NCBI GenBank assembly: GCA_036897095.1
Contig: JAYMSP010001008.1
Location: forward strand, 1 to 37,625
From: Plantago elongata
Lineage: Eukaryota; Streptophyta; Magnoliopsida; Lamiales; Plantaginaceae
Length of the DNA: 37,625 bases
Direction of reading: 5' to 3'
Shown here one piece after another: positions 22,334-33,800 of the stretch. A program made the translations under genes and the position numbers. How positions within the stretch are numbered: the stretch's first letter is position 1; each line of letters opens with the position of its first letter. Under the pieces are notes generated by a model. It saw nothing but the letters and a program-made list of their open reading frames with translations, made no database searches and had not been told where the DNA came from.

Positions 22334-23083
22334 CTAAACTTCAACTGTGTGTCCAGAGCACTTTGTAGACTCTTCCAAAAAATGAGAAGAAAACCTCGGG
22401 CCACGATCTGAAACTATGCTCACTGGCACACCGTGTAGGCAAACTATATTCTTCACATACTTCTTGGCTAGCTTATCCAACGGATCAGACTTCTTGATCG
22501 GCAGAAAATGCACTGATTTAGTAAGTCGATCTACAATTACCCAAATTACATTGTGCCTCTTCCTCGGTGTAGGTGGTAGACCGGTAACAAAGTCCACATT
22601 GATATGCTCCCATTTCCACTGAAGGAATCTCCAAATTCTCCAATGTACCTCCAATCCGTTGGTGCTCAATTTTCACTTGTTGACACATAATGTATCTAGC
22701 TACAAAGTTTACTACATCGCGCTTCATGCCCTTCCACCAAAAGTACTTTAGCAAGTCTCTGTACATCTTAGTGCCACCCGGATGTATAGAGAATTGAGAT
22801 TTGTGAGCATCGGCTAATATCTCTTCCTTCAATTCGACATTAGACGCAACACATACCCTATTTCCATACCTCAAGGAACCATCGTCATGCATACCGAATT
22901 TTGGGTACAAACCATTCGCTATCCTTCAATAATCTTGACAAAATCCGAATCTTCCTTTTGTGCTTCCTTGATGCGATCAATCAACAATGGTCGAGCTAAT
23001 AGACTAACAATCGTGATGTTGGAGTAACTACTCACCACTTTGATTTCTAGGTCATCTAAGAAAATCATCTTCTCATGGATCAA
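22334..23083 (-). pseudogene. Gypsy integrase N-terminal part and preceding linker
   Basis: This fossil region carries an HHCC-type zinc-binding motif ('HKSQFSIHPGGTKMYRDLL', 'IMCQQVKIEHQ') and the first part of the integrase core ('INVDFVTGLPP', 'VIVDRLTKSVHFLP', 'GVPVSIVSDRGPRF'). The linker that follows RNase H in this family is upstream of it. It ends at the edge of the copia element. Confidence 0.82.
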
Positions 23084-24333
23084 TTTTAGGAATATATGTT
23101 AGTATTTTCATCACTCAGCACAATGACTTATCCTAATTTCAGAAAGGTGGTTAGTACTCTAGGTCAGTTGACCATTGTAAAGAAGAAATACACCAAGTAT
23201 GATAGTTTTTAGAAACCTTGTAATAGGATGTTAGGTCTCTGAATATAATTTTGATTTAGCTCGAAGAAGACCAAGAAGAAGGTATCTAAGCAAAGGAGAA
23301 GACCTTTTGCACAAAGGTATATGAAGGCAAAGGAGGAAAGTCTCCTCAGATAGTTGCTGATAGAAAGCTATGTAAAGACTTGTGTTTTGTTCACAAAACA
23401 AAGTCACAACTAAGTTTCTGAGACAACAAGTTTCTGGGAGATGGAACATGTGAAGCTTCAGAAAGCTACATGCATCCGTTGAGACTACAAGACAAAATAT
23501 AGTACACTGCATTTAATGTTGGACAGAAATGTCACTATTCTTCTGCAGAACTCTCTGAAAAGAGATATACGCATGGGAGTACTAATTTTAAGATATGAAC
23601 GGATTGAATTTGAAAATATGTCTAACGGATACTATTCAAACGACTATCAAATTCACCTATAAATATCACCACATATAAGGTGAGAAATACAGACACGAAC
23701 TACGCTCATATCTATAATCAAGCAAGTATTCTCTCAAGCATTCTTACTACAATTCTCCAAGTATTTTTGTTGCGACTAACAAGCTCGAGAATTCACTGGT
23801 AGTTCTAAGTGTCCTGATCCTTCAACAAGTAGTGTAATTTGTGAAAGACTTGAATTGTTGGATAACTATCTGAGATTCATTCTCTTGAACAAATCTCACA
23901 AACTTGTGTCAGTTAAAGAGAACCTTCCATATACTGAACAAGTATATCAAGTAGTGTCATCTCTTCAAGCTCTCTGGACATAACTGAAAAGTTATAAAAA
24001 GAATCTTACCTGACAAACAACATAACCAACACCATCAAGGCGTGGAGTAAAAGAAGTACTTGATTTGGGAAATCAAGGAATAACTCCAAGGTTATCTTGA
24101 GTACATGAAGTACTTTACTCTAGGAGTTGGGGAACAACTCAACGTGAACATTTGGTTGGAAACCATTTATTATAGGAATCTTAGAATATGATCAATTGTA
24201 AGGAGAACTCAATTATATGTTCCAGTGGATTCTAGGTCTCTGAAGGCTGAGTGGATAAGTTGGAGGATTATGCCACCTCACAATACCACTATACTTGTTG
24301 TGTCATTTACTTTCTGTATTTACATTTCAGCAA

Positions 24334-24378
<45 letters not shown>

Positions 24379-24549
24379 CTACTATTACAAAGCACAAACT
24401 CATTTATCTATCGCATAAAGTCTTCCGCTCTCTGATTATAAGTATAAGATACCTTCAAGTATCTGAAAAATCATGTTTATCGATAGAATTTTGAAAAGAC
24501 TATTCACCCCCCCTTCCAGTCTTTTCCTTTGTCGTTATCTGGACCAACA
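23084..24549 (+). repeat. Copia 5' LTR
   Basis: It is 1.47 kb, bounded on the left by the switch from gypsy sequence and on the right by the primer binding site. The first 380 bases align with 37248-37625. A CTATAAATA box near 23659 is a plausible promoter element for the element's RNA. An (AC)n run lies near the right end. Confidence 0.9.
24335..24378 (+). repeat. (AC)n microsatellite inside the copia 5' LTR
   Basis: About 22 uninterrupted AC units. The matching part of the 3' LTR lies outside the window, so it is unknown whether both LTRs carry it. Confidence 0.97.
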
Positions 24550-24551
24550 AG

Positions 24552-24563
24552 TGGTATTAGAGC
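24552..24563 (+). other. Copia primer binding site
   Basis: TGGTATTAGAGC starts two bases after the LTR end. It matches the primer site complementary to the 3' end of initiator methionine tRNA used by Sireviruses (TGGTATCAGAGC) at 11 of 12 positions. Confidence 0.88.
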
Positions 24564-24666
24564 AGGAGGTTCCCAAGCCTTCTGCACTAAACCTCGATCC
24601 TCGAGATAGGTAAAGGTTTTTGTTGCTTTCCAAGGACGTTTTCAATTGTGTGTTAAGTGTGCATGT

Positions 24667-26300
24667 ATGTCTCTGAGTGATGGTCCGGTTCTGAAGCCCG
24701 AGAATTACGAGAAATAGAAGAACAACATGATGATGCATCTTGAGGAAATCAGTGATGAGATGATCTATGTCACCAAAGAAGGACCACTCAAAATTAGACA
24801 GCTCTAACAAGTGATTGGAGTATCTGATGGTCAGAAAAACATGGATGTTGAAGGTAGTGACACTTCTACAAGCGATAGTGGTTGTATTGATGCTGGACAA
24901 GTTGAGTATGAAGATAAACCCCGTGAACTCTAGACATCGGAAGATGCCAAGAGACACAAGTTGGATGGTCGAGCTCGTAACATCATCATACGATCGACAC
25001 CTGAGCATATACAGTGCAAACTGTGGTGTGCAAAAATGGCAAAATTTTTCTGGCAATTGAGTGAAGAAATATGTGCCGGAAATGAGAAAACCAAGGAAAA
25101 TAAATTCGAGGCTCTGAAGTTGAAATTCTAAAACTTCAAAAAGAGTCCCATTAATACTCTAGAAGAACTTGATTTTCGATTTACTACTCTCATGAGTGAT
25201 ATGGCTGCACTTGGAGAAAGTGACAGATTTTCAAATTCTGAGAAGGTGAAAACCATCGTTAGAAGTTTGAACCAGAAATGGGAGCATACCCAATACTTCT
25301 ATTTCAATTAGGGAGTGTCCCAGATCACTCGAGTGGAACTCTTTTCACATTTAGCCACTGTAAACTATGAAACAACCTAACGAGGATTGGCTGCAGCTGA
25401 AAAGTTGCAGAGTGTTGCTCTAGTTACTCAAGGTACTTCTGAAAAAAGGATACCAAGGAAGTGTCTGAAGAAAATGCTCTTGCAGTGCGTCACATGAAGA
25501 AATATGTGAGTCAAGAGATTGAAAGGAGAAAAGTAAAAGAGGAGCTGAATAAGTATCTCGGTCAAAACTATCATCAGTACAAGAACATTCAAATGAACAA
25601 CTCTCTGACAAATCATGTTCATCAAGCTGTTAGTACTGAAGTTGCTGAGATTAAAATGAAATCTGCTTCTATTGTCAGAAACCCGGTCACTTCAAATGTG
25701 ATTGTCCTGCTTTTAACAAGCTTAAGACGGGTGACAAAAATGAGAGAAGAACTTTCAAAAGAACTCAGAGGGTATTGCTCACTGAAGAGAGAAAGAAGAT
25801 CCAAATTCAACTTGATGCTCTAGAATTGTGTCAGATTTTGGAGATGAGTATTCAGGGGACTCAAAATTACCATCACCAGAATTGGGCGGGATTACTGACG
25901 ATGTAATCGACTTTGGCCTAAAGAAGAATGATATGTGTGGAGTTGTTGAGATTGTAGGTCCTGACATCTCCAACATTGAAGAATGCCTTATGGCTGAAGA
26001 GGTAATAAACCCATTAAAAATCTTGTACTATGAAAGTGATGATGATGGCATTAAGGATTTGGAATTGGTCAAGACTGAACTTGATCGATATGAAAGAGAA
26101 TTTTTGGTTGCTAAGTCAAAGACCAAAATTCTGGAAGAATGCAAAGAATCTCTTGAAAAAGAGATTTATGATTTGAATGAGCTAGCCTTGAATGAGCTAA
26201 ATGAGAAGTTGAAGAAACTTCTTTATGAAAATGATGAACTCTAAAAGGAAGAGGTTTCTTTTAAATCATTTGTCAAAGCTAGTGACATTCACACGGAGGT
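24667..26300 (+). pseudogene. Copia gag region
   Basis: Fossil gag. Recognisable pieces are a retrotrans_gag-like segment around 25080-25330 ('ELDFRFTTLMSDMAALGE') and a CCHC zinc knuckle (CFYCQKPGHFKCDC) near 25664. After it comes a charged, coiled-coil-like stretch at 25828-26244 (ELVKTELDRYEREFL and similar), as in Sirevirus gag C-terminal parts. It is broken in several places. Confidence 0.8.
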
Positions 26301-27160
26301 TCAACCTTATTCGAGAGACCCTTTTGGGAAAGGAGGACTTGGACTTGACGCCCAATCAAGTAATTCCACTACTTTGAAAAAGAGCGATGGAAGGTTGACC
26401 TTTGTAAAAAATCAACAGAAAGGTTCCAAGGAAATCTATATCATTGGTCAAAAAGTTAAGGTTCTTGACAAAGGTAAAGCAGTTGCGACCAAACCTTTGA
26501 AGGAACAACAAGTCCCAAAGAAATATGTGGAAAGGTTTCTGAAAAGAAACATGATCCTTTAACTTGTGATCATCCACAATGTTGTATCACTAAAAAGGGA
26601 AACATCGGTTGTCTATGTGTATTTCCTACTGTACCATTCCATGGATATAGAGATGATGCAGAAACTAGTGAGGCTGCTGAAAATTGTGTTCAGAAAGCCA
26701 ACGGTGCTCGAAATGGTATTGGCTATCGTGCTATCGGGAAAGTCTTAATGCAACAATATAAGGAAGGACAAGAGCGATGGTGGAAAGCTAGAATTGCTTA
26801 TAGCAATTATTAGAAGTGGAAGCAATCCCAAGCCACTAAAAATCTGAATGCCAGGGCTAGAAGAAACTTGACCAGGGAGACTAAGCTTGCTGAAAAGCAA
26901 GCTCAAAAACATGACAGGTCTCTGAGCCACCACAAGGAACACCAAGGAACACTCCAAGAAGGAAGATTGATCTAAAATCCAATGATTCTATAATTCCTCC
27001 TTATATTCCAAGTAGACAAAAACCTACTCCTAAGAGATTCATTCATAAATGGATTCCCACATGAAAAGTGTTGAGTCTAAGTGGTTCTGTTTCTGAAGCA
27101 CGAACCTAACTCATGTTTCATGTTTAGTGCAGAATGCATCTTGGACTAAGGCTCAATGGC

Positions 27161-27868
27161 TATTTGATAGTGGATTCGGAAAGCACATGACATGAGACAA
27201 AGCAACTTGGTTGATTACATAGTATGTAATGCTGGACCAGATATCAGGTTTGCTAGAGGAGAATTAAATCCTTCTATAGGATTTGGCAACGTCAAATTGG
27301 GATCCCTTATAATCTCTGGCATATTACATGTTAAAGGTTTGAAATATATTCTTCTAAGCATGAGCCAGTTTGCAGATAGTGGATATTCGGCGAAGATAAA
27401 ATCGAAATTCTGCAAATTCATTGAAAATGAGTCAAAGCATACAGTCTTGGTTGCTAGGTGGAAAGAAAGTATATATGTCGCTGATTGGACATCTTCACAA
27501 CTGAAGAAAGTCTATATTTGATAGTGGATTCGGGAAGCACATGACAGGAGACAAAGCAAACTTGGTTGATACAGAGTACATAATACTGGACCAAATATCA
27601 GGTTTGCTAGAGGAGAATTAAATCCTTCTATAGAATTTGGCAACGTCAAATTGGGATCCCTTATAATCTCTGACATATTACATGTTAAAGGTTTGAAATA
27701 TATTCTTCTAAGCATGAGCCAGTTTGCAGATAGTGGATATTCGGTGAAAATAAAATCGAAATTCTGCAAATTAATTGACAATGAGTCAAAGCATACAGTC
27801 TTGGTTGCTAGGCAGAAAGAAAGTATATATGTCGCTGATTGGACATCTGCACAACTGAAGAATGTCTC
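27161..27868 (+). repeat. Tandem 354-bp repeat over the copia protease region
   Basis: Copies lie at 27161-27514 and 27515-27868 and differ by only a few percent. Each opens with a 'tatttgatagtggattcgg' stretch, which codes for the DSG-type aspartic protease motif. The low divergence places the duplication later than, or close to, the element's insertion. Confidence 0.92.
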
Positions 27869-28102
27869 ATGATGAGTCAATCTGGTCACACTGAAGAACA
27901 CTAGTTATGGCGCAAGAGAATGAGTCACTTGAATTTCAAAACTCTGAACAAACTTGCCAAGGAAGAGTTAGTGGTTGGATTACCTAACACAACATTCAGA
28001 AAGGACGGTGTCTGCTCTGTGTGTCAATTGGGGAAACAATCTGAAACCTCTTTCAAGTTCAAAACCTAACATTCATGTGTTAGACCACTGCAACTATTAC
28101 AT

Positions 28103-28807
28103 ATGGATCTTTTTGAATCATCAGTAACTAGATATGCAGGCAAGAAGTATGGTCTAGTTGTTGTAGATGACTTCTCTAGGTTTTCCTTGGTTATTTTTCT
28201 GAAACAAAAATCTAATGCTAGGGTGGAGATACTAAACTTGCTAAACAAGCCTGAAGTCATGAAAAATGACAAGGTATCTGCAATCAAAATAGACCATGGT
28301 ACTGAATTTGTCAATCAGTACATAAAAGAATTTTGTACCTGCAAAGGTATACAACATCAACTATCTTCTGTAAGAACACCACAACAAAATGGTGTTGCTG
28401 AAAGGAAGAATATGACCCTTAAAGAAGCTACAAGGACTATGCTAGCTGACACTGAAATAAGTGAAGTCTATTGGATTGAAGTTGTATATACAACATGCTA
28501 CACTCAGAATAGATGTTTGATAAACAAACACCATTACAAAACTCCTTATGAGCTTTTGGTTAGTAGACCCCCTTATACCAAACATTTGAGGGTGTTTGGT
28601 TGTAGTTGTTTTGTTCTTAACAATGGAAAAGAATACTTGAGACCATTTCAACCAAAGGCAGATGAAGGTGTAATTCTTGGTTATTCTATGAATAGCAAAG
28701 CCTACAGAATATACAACAAGAGAACAAAGAAGATTGAAGAATCAGTTCATGTGATATTCTATGAAGGTAGCAATAAAATACCCCTCGATGAAGAACTCTC
28801 AGATTAA
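28103..28807 (+). pseudogene. Copia integrase core and C-terminal part
   Basis: Fossil integrase of the copia type. Visible motifs are 'VVVDDFSRFSLVIFL', 'IDHGTEFVNQYIKEFC', 'SSVRTPQQNGVAERKN' (with the catalytic D and E positions of the D,D35E triad), 'KTPYELLVSRPP', 'LRVFGCSCFV' and 'GVILGYSMNSKAYRIYN'. It is preceded by a GAG-pre-integrase segment near 27905-28060 (HLNFKTLNKLA). Confidence 0.9.
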
Positions 28808-29334
28808 TTCAAAGAACTCTTGATTAAGGATTCTGAAGAAAAACCCTCAAAAAGGAAAAAATATGTCATTAATATAGAAATGAGTCTGACGAGAAAAAGC
28901 ATGATGTGCCTATTAACAACCAGATTACTCTTAAACATGTTGAAAAATTTCCTATGAGGAATCCAGAAATGGAAACTGAGAATATTCATTGTAGAGATCA
29001 TTCTAGGAATAACCTTATAGAAAGTCGTATTCCAGAAATCTCTAACACTAAACAAGTGTATGATATTTACTGCACTTCTAGTGTACAAAATATCACTGAT
29101 ACTGAAGAAGTATCAAGTCATAATCGTAGTGATTCACATTTAGATCACTTAGATAATGACCCTACTAGTTCAAAGCCAATTATGAAATGGATTAGAGATC
29201 ATCCTACGAAGAATGTGATTGGTCCAATTGATCAAGGTGTTAGAACTAGGAGAGCAATGGCTAAAAATATTGATTTTCTTTTTGGATGTTTTATCTCAAA
29301 CATTGAACCTAAGACTAGTATGAAGATGCATTAA

Positions 29335-30803
29335 AGGATCAAGACTGGATCTCTGCAATGCAAGAAGAGTTGGATCAATTTGAGAGAAACAAGGTCCGGA
29401 AACTAGTTCCATTTGTAGAAGGAATATCTGTGATTGGAACTAAGTGAGTTTTTAGAAACATGATGAATGTGTCTGGTGAAATAACCAGAAACAAGGCTAG
29501 ATTGGTTGCCAAGGGATTTACCCGGACTGAAGGCTTAGATTTTGATGAGTCATATGCACCAGTTGATAGATTGGATGCAATCAGACTATTTCTAACCTTT
29601 GCAGCTCATAATGACTTTAAAGTTTCCCAAATGAATGTCAAAAGTGCATTTCTGAATGGTGAACTTGTAGAGGAAGTCTATGTTGATCAACCAATAGGCT
29701 TTGAGGTTCCTCAGAAATTAGAATGGTATATAAGTTATAGGAAGCTCTTTATGGACTAAGACATGCTACAAGAGCATGGTATGACACTTTGGTCAAATAC
29801 CTTATGGGAAGAGGTTTTAAGAAAGGTGAAGTTCATAAAACTTTATTACCTTAAACCATGATGAAAACTACTTTTAGTTCAAGTATATGTTGATGACATT
29901 ATATTTGGATCTAAAGACAAGCAACTTTGTGATGACTTTGCTGATCTCATGAAGTGCAAATTTGAGATGAGCATATGGGAGAATTGAACTATTTTCTAGG
30001 ATTGCAAGTCAAGCAACTCGATGATGGAATATTCATTAGTCAAACAAAGTATGCAAAGGATATGCTCAACAAGTTTAATCTGAAGCCTTCCGAAAAGAAT
30101 GCTAAGATATCTATGAGCATAGGAACCAAAATGACTTAGACTGAATCTGACAAGGGTGTTGAAGAACATAAGTATAGAAAATTGATAGGTTCACTTCTCT
30201 ACCTTACTGCAAGAAGACCTGATATTCAATATGCAGTTGGTATGTGTGCTAGATTTCAGACAAATCCTATGCAATCACACTACAATATTGTTATGAAAAT
30301 ATTAAGGTATGTTATAGGTACCGTAGAAGTTGGATTGTGGCATCCAATGGATAGCGGTTTGAGTTTGGTTGGCTATTCAGATGTTGACTATGCTGGATAG
30401 GAAAAGTACCTCAGGAACTTGTCAATTTATGGAAACCAGACTTATCTCATGGTTTAGCAAGAAGCAAAACTCAATTGCTACCTCTGCAACTGAGGCTGAA
30501 TATATTTACGTTAGGTGTTGTGCTTCACAAATTTTGTGGATACAACAACAACTCAGAGACTATGGACTCAATGAAGGGAAAACTTCCATTTTATGTGACA
30601 ACATAAGTGCTATTGTGATTACTCAGAATTCCAAGTTTCATGCTAGAACCAAGAAAATTGATGTTAGACACCACTTCATCAGAGACCATGTTGAGAAGGG
30701 CAATATAGAGATACTCAAGGTTGGCACTGAAGACCAACTTGCAGATATCTTCACTAAACCATTGCAAGAAAGAAGATTCTTGAATTTGAGGCATAGTCTT
30801 TGA
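29335..30803 (+). pseudogene. Copia reverse transcriptase and RNase H
   Basis: Fossil RT-RNase H. RT motifs include '[20 protein letters not shown]', '[19 protein letters not shown]' and a VYVDDIIFGS catalytic box near 29883. RNase H pieces include 'GSLLYLTARRPDIQYAVG', 'ATEAEYIYV', 'LCDNISAI', 'ARTKKIDVRHHFIRD' and the usual end 'DIFTKPLQERRFLNLRHSL'. The wording is typical of Sirevirus pol. It is broken in several places. Confidence 0.9.
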
Positions 30804-33800
30804 TTGATTGAGCTACCCAAGAACTGAAAAGAAGCTAATGATTATGAGAACAAAGTTACAGAGAGTTGCTAAGTTTCTGGAACGGGCATCCAGAGACTAT
30901 GGGATTATGGTACAAATAACTCCTAGTTTCTGAAACAGGTATTCAAATACTATGGAAGTGTATTTTTGGTTTCTAAGACGGGAACTCAGAAAGGTGTAAT
31001 AACACTTTCGTGAGAGGGGAGAAAATAGTACACAAGTACAATTCTCTGAAGTCAAACTATGTCTAGGTTTATGTGTTTTTACCATTTATATGATAACACA
31101 CATAAAACAAGACTGATCTCATAAAGATATGTCCAAAGGTTTTATCTTCTCCCACGATAAGAGTGACTTGTGATTACACCAAGCCAAAAATCCATAATGA
31201 GGTCACTGTAAAATTTATTGATTGAATCATTGATGGAGAAGCATTGATAGCCATCGATGAAAATTTCACTTTGTCTCAACGGATGAGATTAAACGGTGAG
31301 ATGAAACTCACTATAGAGAGACAGTTAAGGCCCCACTTGCATTTCATGCAACGCGTTATTTGTTACCACGCAAATGCATTGTACACAGTAGCAAATGCAT
31401 ATCGTATGTATGTATTTTGTAACTGTTGTGATTCTAATAATATACATAAAGGATTTAGAGAAAAGACAAACACTTTTTGCAAATCCAAAATTTTGCACCA
31501 AAATAGCATTTTCTCTCTAATCTTCTACAAAGAAAACCTGAAACTTCATCTAATCTCTCTAGTTCTTCCGAAAAAGAAGCACTAATCCATAATCCTAACC
31601 TTCTCGATTTCAGATAATCTTTCACAATATATAATGGCTCCCAAACGTGATTCAAGTTCTAAAGCTTCAACTACATCTGTTGTTGCTGAAAAGCAAGCCC
31701 TAAAACTTTGAGATCTCAAACAATAGACTCCAAGGGAATTTTAAACAAGATCACTAGACCACCAACCACATGATGCAATATGGTGGTGCCTTTGTGGAGA
31801 AACACCTGGAAGCAATTATTCCAAAGTAGGCAGACATGACGTTTGTCTTGTTTATGCTTGAAAAAGCAAACCTGAAGGGGTTTCTTTCAGCCCTTCCCAG
31901 TGAGACTTCCTCACAGGATGTTCTTGAGTTTTACAACAACTCAGAGGTGACCACTAAGCTGGCCAACGGGACTGAAAAAGTGTCCTTCAAAACCAAGGTG
32001 CAAAACCTTGTGATTGACCTAGATTGCCAAGGTTTCTATGACCTATTTGGCTTGTTCGATGAGGGCGAGGACTATGAGATGAGCCCTAAGGATGAAATCC
32101 TTCTACAAGGTGCCAAAGAGACTTATAGTGAATTCTTGTATATATCAATCGCAGACACTCCCTCCACATTCATTTTGGGAGATATCAGAGTCAGGCACTT
32201 GTACAAGCACTGGAATGTGCTAGCCTGTATTCTGCGCAGAGCATTGGACGGTCTGAAGGGTGGATCAGATTAGTCTGAAGAGATGGATGGCTATGTATCT
32301 GATTAGATCACAGATCATGGAACAGCAGGAAAGCCCTTTCAATTGAGGTAAGTAAGTGTTCATGAAGTTCATCAAGGATCTCAGAAGCTTTGATGTTAGC
32401 ATTGTGAAAGGCCTCACTGAGCCAAAGGGAACAATCATCTATGGACTAGACATTTGCTAGATTCTAGAGAGATATGGTCTTCAACTCGAAAACCCTGAGA
32501 AGCTTCTGACCAGTGATATTATATGGAAATTTAACTATGGAAACTGGTTGAAGCGAAAGGCTGTAGGAGAGCCTATGGTTGCTTAAGAGGTTTCACCTTC
32601 TGAGGTGGCACCTAAGAAAACCAGAACTAAGAGGAGAGCAGCTAATAAACTAAATTTTCTGAGGCTCCTGTAGAGGCTTTTCCTGCATAGAGTACTCCTA
32701 TTCCACCACCTATTCTTGAAGTTCCATCTACCACTCCCATCATAGAAGATGCGTCCAGGAGAAGGAGATGTTGAGCAAACTGGTGGAAAGCTCCCTCTCT
32801 CTCTCTCTCTCTCTCCACATAAACTACATAAATTATGGATAATTTTGTTCCCGCTATAGCAGAATATGATGATGATGATATGGTTCTCACACAGATCTTC
32901 ATAGCAAAGAAAACCACTTATGCATCGAAGGCATCTGGTTCCAATTTGGGTGAAGTTTCTGAGAAGACATCCAAGTCTCTCGTTGCTGAGGATATTATTG
33001 ATACACAAGAAGCAGCAACCACAACCATTTAGATCTCATTAGACTTTATTGAAAAGTATCTGAATGCGGATGATGTAGTGATGGAGGATGTTGACATTTG
33101 CTTCCCACTACAAGGACTACAAGATGCGGTTAAAAATATTTCTATCTCAAACCCATCTGCTAAATAATGCAGTCAGAAACACCATCAAAGGACATTGCTG
33201 AAGAAAATCATGTTGAGGAACAGGTTTCCTAGAAAGTAGTAGGAAGGCAACTTGAGAAGTGCCAGAATCTTCTAACCAAGAAGAGGATTCACAAGCTCAA
33301 CCTGAAGCACTTCAGGTAGCAAAAAAGTCTATATCTGACTTGTTTAAACTTAGATGTTTATTACTTGTCACTCATAAATTTTCTTTGTTATAGGCCCAAG
33401 AAGAAACACAAGCAACAGAAGAAGTTGCAAAGCTTTCTTTAGAGAGAGAAGAAGAGGCTCCACAAGCCTCAACACCAAAAGAATCTGAGCATGTTACACA
33501 GGTACAGTCAGTTTCCGAATGATTCTTTTCTTACTTGCATTTTAAAGAGTATACTAACTTGATAATGTGTTTCTGATAGGCTCCAACTGAGGAAGAAAGA
33601 GAAGTGATGGAAACATCACCAATTCAAAAGGAACTGCCAAAAACCATTAAGGCTTCTGAAGAACATATTTTTGAGCCTTCATCATCGAAGGTTTGCCTAA
33701 CATATTTTTCAGAATGTTGGTACTTCTGTTTTTCTCTTATTCTTTCTTAATCTCACATTATTATTTTTGTTTCCATAGGCTCAAACTGAAGTAGAAAAGG

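Larger units (their letters stand above)
16796..23083 (-). mobile_element. Ty3/gypsy element, Tekay (chromovirus) lineage, 3' part, fossil
   Basis: On the minus strand the visible parts are the end of the RNase H-integrase linker, integrase, chromodomain, polypurine tract and one LTR. The chromodomain block ('VQWSNHSPKEETWELGEEM') and integrase C-terminal segment are typical of the Tekay/Del lineage. The upstream pol and gag should continue to the right of the copia element, outside this window. It is broken, with a few breaks in the visible coding part. It is the oldest element in the nest, since three other insertions lie inside it. Confidence 0.85.

Noticed and set aside
24225-24494. Open frame with a poly(Thr-His) run
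   Set aside because: Translation of the (AC)n microsatellite inside the copia LTR.
24552-24563. Fragment of a tRNA gene
   Set aside because: Only the 12-base complement of a tRNA 3' end is present, directly after an LTR. This is a primer binding site.
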